A stretch of 64,000 nucleotides of DNA, from positions 10,598,221 to 10,662,220 of the forward strand of contig OZ023181.1 in the NCBI GenBank assembly GCA_963995505.1. The letters run 5' to 3'. Source of the DNA: Hypericum androsaemum. Its lineage: Eukaryota; Streptophyta; Magnoliopsida; Malpighiales; Hypericaceae. Shown here one piece after another: positions 57,301 to 64,000 of the stretch (position 1 is the first letter of the stretch; every line of letters begins with the position of its first letter). The notes beneath the pieces are model-generated. The model saw only the letters and a program-made list of their open reading frames with translations. It did no database searches and was not told the origin of the DNA. The position numbers and the translations under genes are program-made.

Positions 57301-60300
57301 AGGAAAGAAAAGGAAAGAAAAGGCATGATAAGGCAAGAAAAGGCAAGGAAAAGGCAAGATAAGGAAAGAAAAGGCAAGATAACGAAAGAAAAGGCAAGAA
57401 ATGCAAGGAAAAGATTATGAAAAAAAAGGGAAGATAAGGCAAGAAAAGGCAAGATTAGGCAAGAAAATGAAGATTAGGCAAGAAAAGGCAAGATAAGGAA
57501 AGAAAAGGCAAGAAAAAAAAAGATAAGGCAAGCTCAGGCAAGATCAGGCAAGAAAAGGCAAGAAAAATCAAGATAAGGAAATAAAAGGAAAGATAAGGCA
57601 AGATAAGGCAAGAAAAGGCATGATAAGGCAAGAGAAGGCAAGGAAAAGGCAAGATAAGGAAAGAAAAGGAAAGATAATGCAAGATAAGGACAGAAATGCA
57701 AGGAAAAGTTAAGACAAGGAAAGAAAAGGCAAGAAAAGGCAAGAAAAGGCAAGATGATGCAAGAAAGGGCAAGATAAGGCAAGAAAAGGCAAGGAAAAGG
57801 AAAAATAAAGAAAGAAAAGGCAAGAAAAGGAAAGACAAGGCAATAAAAGGCAAGGAAAGATAAGAAAAAAAAAGATAAGGCAAGAAAAGGCAAGGAAAAG
57901 GCAAGATAAGGAAAGAAAAGATAAGATAATGCAAGAAAAGGCAAGAAATGCAAGGAAAAGGTAAGATAAGGAAAGAAAAGAAAAGGCCATAAAAGACAAG
58001 GAAAATGCAGGAAAAGGCAAGAAAAGGCAAGAAATGGCTAGAAAAGATAAGGAAAGGCAAGATATGGAAAGAAAATGCAAGAAAAGTAAAGAAAATATAA
58101 TAAAAGGCAAGAAAAGGCAAGATAAGGTAAGATAAGGCAAGGAAAAGGCAAGATAAGGCAAGGAAAAGGCAAGATAAGGGTAGAAAAGGCAAGAAAATGC
58201 AAGAAAAGGAAAGATACAGGCAAGAGAGGGCAAGATAAGGCAAGGAAAAGGCAAGATAAGGGTAGAAAAGGCAAGAAAATGCAAGAAAAGGAAAGATACA
58301 TGCAAGATAAGGAAAGAACAGGCATGATAAGGCAAGAAAAAGGCAAGATAAGAAAAGAAAAGGCAATATAATGCAAGAAAAGGCACGAAATGCAAGGAAA
58401 AGGTAAGATAAGAGAAGAAAAGGGAAGATAAGGCAAGGCAAGGCAAGCCAAAAAAAGACAAGAAAAGGCTAGAAAAGATAAGTAAAAGGTAAGATAAGGA
58501 AAGAAATGCAAGATAAGGCAAGAAAAGGCAAGATAAGGCAAGATAAGGTAAGAAAAGGCCTGATAAGGCAAGAAAAGGAAAGAAAAGGCAAGGAAAGGAA
58601 AGAAAAGGCAAGGAAAAGGCAAGATAGGGCAAGATAAGGCAAGATAAGGCAAGAAAAGATAAGAAAAGGAAAGAAAAGGCAAGAAAAGGCAAGAAAATAC
58701 TAGATAAGCAAAGAAATGGAAAGAAAAAGGCAAGGTAAGCAAGAAAAGGCAAGAAAAAGTAAGGAAAAGGCAAGATAAGAAAACAAATGGCAAGAAAAGG
58801 CAAGGAAAGGCATGAAAATGCAATGAAAGTGCAGGAAAAGGCAAGAAAATGTAAGGAAAATGCAAGATAAGGAAAGAAAATTTAAGATAAGGCAAGATAA
58901 GGCAAGAAAAGGAATGAAAAAGCTAGAAATGGCAAGGAAAATGCAAGAAACGGCAAGAAAAGGCAAAAAAAGGCAAGATAAGGCAAGAAAAGGCAAGGAA
59001 AATGCAAGATAAGGGATGAAAAGGCAAGAAAAAGGTCGATAAGGCAAGAAAAGGAAAGGAAAAGGCAAGATTAGGAAAGAATAGGCATGATAAGGCAAGA
59101 AAAGGTAAGGAAAAGGCAAGATAAGAAAATAAAAGAAAAGATAATACAAAAAAGGCAAGAAATGCAAGGAAACGTAAGATAAGGAAAGAAATGAAAAGGC
59201 AAGATAAGGCAAGACAAGGCCAAAAAAGATGAGATAAGGCAAGATAAGACAAGTAAAAGGCAAGATAAGGAAAGAAAAGGCAAGATAACGCAAGATAACG
59301 CAAGAAAAGGCAAGAAAAAGCAAGATAAGGGAAGAAAATGTAAGAAATGGCAAGGAAAAGGCAAGAAAATGTAAGAAATGGCAAGGAAAAGGCAAGAAAA
59401 TGTAAGAAATGGAAAGGAAAAGGCAAGATAAGGAAAGAAGAGGGAAGATATGGCAAGAAAAGGCAAGGATAAGGAAAGAAAAGGCAAGATAAGCCAAGAA
59501 TCAGCCAGATAAGGCAAGAAAACGCAAGGAAAAGGAAAGATAAGGCAAGGAAAATGCAAGATAAACTAAGAAAATGCAAGATAAGGCAAATAAAGACAAT
59601 AAAAGGCAAGATAAGGAAAGAAGAGGCCAGATAAGTCAAGAAAAGGCAAGAAAAAGTAATGAAAAGGCAAGATAAGGCAAGATAAGGAAAGAAAAGGTAA
59701 GAAAACAAAAGAGAAGGCCAGAAAAGGCAACGAAAAGGCAAGATAAGGAAAGAAAAGGCAAGGAAAAGGAAAGAAAAGGCAAGATAAGGCAACAAAAGGC
59801 AAGGAAAATACAAGATAAGGCAAGAAAACGCAAGCTAAGGCAAAAAAAGATAATAAAAGGCAAGATAAGGAAAGAAAAGGTAATAAAAGGCAAGATAAGG
59901 TTATAAAAGGCAAGGAAAATACAAGATAAGGCAAGAAAAGGCAAGCTAAGGTAAAAAAAGATAATAAAAGGCAATAAAAGGAAAGAAAAGGTAATAAAAG
60001 GCAAGAAAAGGCAAGATCAGGCAATAAATTGCAAGATAAGGCAAGAAAAGAAAAGGAAAAGGCAAGACAAAGAAAGAAAATAAGATAATGTAAGAAAAGA
60101 CAAGATATGGCAAGAAAATGTTAGATAAGGCAAGAAAATGTAAGAAATGGAAAGAAACGGCAAGAAAAGGGAAGAAAAGGGAAGAAAAGGAATGAAATGG
60201 AAAGAAAAGGCAAAGAAAAGGTAAAATAAGGCAAGATATGGAAAGAAAAGATAAGATAAGGCAAGAAGAGGCTAAAAAAAGCAAGAAAAGGCAATATGAG

Positions 60301-63300
60301 GCAAGAAAATGAAATAAAAGATAATAAAAGGAAAGAAAAGGCAAGATAAGGTAAGATAAGGCATGAAAAGGCAAGAAATGGCAAAGAAAAATCAAGATAA
60401 GAAAAGAAAAGGCATGAAATGGCAAGAAAATGCAAGTTAAGGCAAGAAAAGGCAAGAAAAAGCAAGATAGGGCAAGAAAAGGCAAGGAAAAGGTAAGATA
60501 AGGAAAGAAATGGCATGATAGGGCAAGAAAAGGCATGGAAAATGCAAGATAAGGAAAAAAAAGGCAAGATAACGTAATAAAAGGCAAGAAACGCATGGAG
60601 AAGGCAAGATTAGGAAAGAAAACGCAAGAAAAGGCAAGAAAGGGCCAAAAAATGCAAGACAAGGCAAGAAAAGACAAGATAAGGCAAGATAAGGCAAAAA
60701 AGGCAAGGAGAAGGTAATATAAGGTAAGAAAAGGCAAGATAAGGGAAGAAAAAAAAAGAAAAGACAAGAAAAGGCAAGATGAGGCAAGATAAGGAAAGAA
60801 AAGGAAAGATAAGGCCAGAAAAGGATCGAAAAGGAAAGATAAGGATGGAGAAGGCAAGAAAAGGTAAAAAAAGGCAATAAAAAGAAAGAAAATGCAATAA
60901 AAGGTAAGAAAATGCAAGGATAAGGCAAGAAAAGGCAAGATTAGGCAAGAAAAGGCAATGAAAATTTAATAAAAGGCAAGGAGAAAGCAAGATAAGGCAA
61001 GAAAAGGCAGGATAAGGCAAGATATGGCTAGAAAAGGAAAGAAAAGCCAGGAAAAGGCAAGATAAGGCAAGATACGGAAATAAAAGGCAAGAAAAGGAAG
61101 TATAATAAGGCAAGAAAAGGCAATAAATGGTAAGAAAAAGCAAGATAAGGCAAGAAAAGGCAATGAAAAGGCAAGATAAGGAAAGAAAAGGTATGACAAG
61201 GCAAGAAAAGGAAAGGAAAAGGCAAGATAAGGCAAGAAAAAGGCAAGATAAGGAAAGAAAAGGCAAGATAATGCAAGAAAAGGTAAGAAATGCAAGGAAA
61301 AGGTAAGATAAGAGAAGAAAAGGCAAGATAAGGCAAGACAAGGCAAAAAAAGAGAAGAAAAGGCAAGAAAAGACAAGTAAAAGGTAAGATAAGGAAAGAA
61401 AGGTAAGATAAGGCAAGATAAGGCAAGAAAAGGCAAGATAACGCAAGATAAGGTAAGATAAGGTAAGAAAAGGCCTGATAAGGCAAGAAAAGGAAAGAAA
61501 AGGCAAGAAAAGGAAAGAAAAGGCAAGGAAAAGGCAAGATAGGGCAAGAATAGGCTTGATAAGGCAAGAAAAGGAAAGATAAGGTAAGAAAAGGCAAGAA
61601 AATCCTAGATAAGGAAAGAAATGGCAAGAAAAGGCAAGAAAAGAAAAGAAAAGGTAAGGAAAAGGCAAGATAAGAAAAGAAATGGCAAGAAAAGGCATGA
61701 AAATACAAGGAAAGTGCAGGAAAAGGAAAAAATTGCAAGGAAAATGCAATATAAGGAAAGAAAAGGTAAGAAAAGGCAAGATATGGAAAGAAATGTCATG
61801 ATAAAGCAAGAAAAGGCAAGGAAAAGGCAAGATAAGGAAAGATAACGTAAGATAAGGTAAGAAATGCAAGGAAAAGGTATGAAAATGCAATGAAAAGGCA
61901 AGGAAAGTGCTAGAAAAGTTAAGATAAGGCAAGAAAAGGCATGAAAAGGCAAGGAAAGTTCTGGAAAAAGCAAGAAAATGCAAGGAAAAGGCAAGATAAG
62001 GAAAGAAAAGGTAATATAAGGCAAGATAAGGCAGGAAAATGAAAGAAAAGGTAAGAAAAGGCAAGTAAAGGGCAAGATATGGAAAGAAAAGGCAAGAAAA
62101 GGCAAGATATGGCAAGATAAGGCAAGATAAGGCAAAAAAAGGTAAGATAAGGCAAGAAAAGATAAGATAAGGCAAGATAAGGCAAGACAAGGCAAGGAAA
62201 AGGCAAGAAAAGGAAAGAAAAGGGTAGAAAAGGCAAGAAAAGAAAAGAAAAGGAAAGAAAAAGCAAGATAAGGCAAAAAAAAGGAAAGGAAAGATAAGGA
62301 AAGAAAAGGAAAGAAAAGGCATGATAAGGCAAGAAAAGGCAAGGAAAAGGCAAGATAAGGAAAGAAAAGGCAAGATAACAAAAGAAAAGGCAAGAAATGC
62401 AAGAAAAAGATAATGAAAAAAAAGGGAAGATAAGGCAAGAAAAGGCAAGATCAGGCAAGAAAAATGAAGATTAGGCAAGAAAAGGCAAGATAAGGAAAGA
62501 AAAGGCAAGATATGGTAAGAAAAGGCAAGATAATGCAAGATAAGGACAGAAAAGCAAGGAAAAGTTAAGACAAGGAAAGAAAAGGCAAGATATGGTAAGA
62601 AAAGGCAAGATAATGCAAGAAAGGGCAAGATAAGGCAAGAAAAGGCAAGGAAAAGGAAAAATAAAGAAAGAAAAGGCAAGAAAAGGAAAGACAAGGCAAA
62701 AAAAGGCAAGGAAAGATAAGAAAAAAAAAGATAAGCCAAGAAAAGGCAAGGAAAAGGCAAGATAAGGAAAGAAAAGATAAGATAATGCAAGAAAAGGCAA
62801 GAAATGCAAGGAAAAGGTAAGATAAGGAAAGAAAAGAAAAGGCAACAAAAGACAAGGAAAATGCAGGAAAAGGCAAGAAAAGGCAAGGAAAAGGCAAGAT
62901 AAGGTAAGAAAATACAAGATAAGGCAAGATAAGGAAAGAAAAGGCAAGAAATGGCTAGAAAAGATAAGGAAAGGCAAGATATGGAAAGTAAATGCAAGAA
63001 AAGTAAAGAAAAGATAATAAAAGGCAAGAAAAGGCAAGATAAGGTAAGATAAGGCAAGGAAAAGGCAAGATAAGGCAAGGAAAAGGCAAGATAAGGGTAG
63101 AAAATGCAAGAAAAGGAAAGATACAGGCAAGATAAGGAAAGAACAGGCATGATAAGGCAAGAAAAAGGCAAGATAAGAAAAGAAAAGGCAATATAATGCA
63201 AGAAAAGGCACGAAATGCAAGGAAAAGGTAAGATAAGAGAAGAAAAGGGAAGATAAGGCAAGGCAAGGCAAGCCAAAAAAAGATAAGAAAAGGCTAGAAA

Positions 63301-64000
63301 AGATAAGTAAAAGGTAAGATAAGGAAAGAAATGCAAGATAAGGCAAGAAAAGGCAAGATAAGGCAAGATAAGGTAAGAAAAGGCCTGATAAGGCAAGAAA
63401 AGGAAAGAAAAGGCAGGGAAAGGAAAGAAAAGGCAAGGAAAAGGCAAGATAGGGCAAGATAAGGCAAGATAAGGCAAGAAAAGGAAAGAAAAGGAAAGAA
63501 AAGGCAAGAAAATACTAGATAAGGAAAGAAATGGAAAGAAATGGAAAGAAAAAGGCAGGGTAAGCAAGAAAAGGCAAGAAAAGGTTAGGAAAAGGCAAGT
63601 TAAGAAAACAAATGGCAAGATAAGGCAAGGAAAGGCATGAAAATGCAATGAAAGTGCAGGAAACGGCAAGAAAATGTAAGGAAAATGCAAGATAAGGAAA
63701 GAAAATTTAAGATAAGGCAAGATAAGGCAAGAAAAGGAATGAAAAGGCTAGAAATGGCAAGGAAAAGGTAAGATATGGAAAGAAACGGCAAGAAAAGGCA
63801 AAAAAAGGCAAGATAAGGCAAGGAAAGGCAAGGAAAATGCAAGATAAGGGAAGAAAAGGCAAGAAAAAGGTAGATAGGGTAAGAAAAGGAAAGGAAAAGG
63901 CAAGATTAGGAAAGAATAGGCATGATAAGGCAAGAAAAGGTAAGGAAAAGGCAAGATAAGGAAATAAAAGAAAAGATAATGCAAAAAAGGCAAGAAATAC
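54301..64000. repeat. Satellite block 8: about 4.9-kb higher-order repeat, two copies
   Basis: AAGAATCAGC lies at 54561 and 59496, GACAAAG at 55131 and 60066, AGCTAAGG at 55009 and 59944 (all offset 4935). AAGTATAATA lies at 56101 and 61098 (4997), AAAATTTAAG at 58877 and 63702 (4825), AAAGGT[C/A]GAT near 59031 and 63866 (4835). About 300 bases compared after 54601 and 59536 show roughly six substitutions and no indel, about 98% identity. The second copy runs off the window. A diverged internal duplication links 56270-56420 with 58385-58540. No gene. Confidence 0.9.

Larger units (their letters stand above)
50335..64000. repeat. Decamer satellite array, right part
   Basis: The same 10-bp satellite resumes directly after the retrotransposon LTR, in the same orientation, and runs to the window edge. 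Rare variant strings from the left part recur here. For example, a stretch with GGCATGAAAAGGCGAGATA and AAGCCAAGATGAGG at about 51218-51300 matches ones at 29.1, 31.7 and 35.9 kb, and an AGCTAAGG-centred stretch at 55009 matches 38191, 40347 and 42014. The array therefore predates and surrounds the inserted element. No gene was found. Confidence 0.97.

Noticed and set aside
50327..64000. Minus-strand hydrophobic open frames in the right array, up to 1,036 codons
   Set aside because: Same artefact as in the left array.
1..64000. Telomeric or subtelomeric repeat
   Set aside because: The unit is not TTTAGGG or a close variant, and no such motif run is present.

Overview
The window is a plant nuclear heterochromatin segment made of two things. 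About 57 kb is a single tandem-repeat satellite built on a 10-bp unit (GGCAAGAAAA alternating with GGCAAGATAA, plus variants such as GGAAAGAAAA, GGTAAGAAAA, GGCATGATAA and the 11-mer GGCAAGGAAAA). It fills 1-43478 and 50335-64000, always in the same orientation. The only other content is one 6,856-bp Ty3/gypsy LTR retrotransposon (43479-50334), inserted on the minus strand. An angiosperm host is inferred from the retrotransposon: its primer-binding site matches plant Met-tRNA, and its RNase H and integrase sequence is of the plant chromovirus type, most like the CRM (centromeric retrotransposon) clade. I see no host protein-coding gene, tRNA, rRNA or CRISPR array.

Satellite layout. On top of the decamer there are kilobase-scale duplications, with different periods in different blocks. 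They were found by matching rare variants: about 9.33-9.41 kb (1-4 kb versus 9.4-13 kb), about 1.65-1.70 kb (6.1-9.3 kb), 3.8 / 2.7 / 3.0 kb (14-24 kb), 2.5-2.6 and 4.2 kb (26-37 kb), 2.16 and 1.67 kb (38-43 kb), and 4.8-5.0 kb (54.3-64 kb, about 98% identical in the part compared). The sequence left and right of the retrotransposon belongs to the same array, so the element landed in a pre-existing satellite. An uninterrupted paralogue of the insertion site lies at about 41782-41900.

Retrotransposon layout, read on the minus strand: 5' LTR (50334 to 49514), primer-binding site (49510-49500), a 652-bp leader with a purine tract, gag (from 48861), CCHC zinc knuckle, protease, reverse transcriptase, RNase H, integrase with all catalytic residues, a C-terminal tail that reads through the polypurine tract into the 3' LTR (stop at 44074), and the 3' LTR (44299 to 43479). 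The LTRs are both 821 bp and differ at 9 positions (1.1%), so the insertion is young. The reading frame is nevertheless broken three times: a 1-bp insertion in gag, an in-frame TAA between protease and RT, and a 1-bp loss after the integrase core.

The very long minus-strand open frames across the satellite (up to 1,116 codons) arise because the decamer has no stop codon in any minus-strand frame. They encode only a Leu/Phe/Ser/Cys/Pro decapeptide periodicity and are not annotated as genes.
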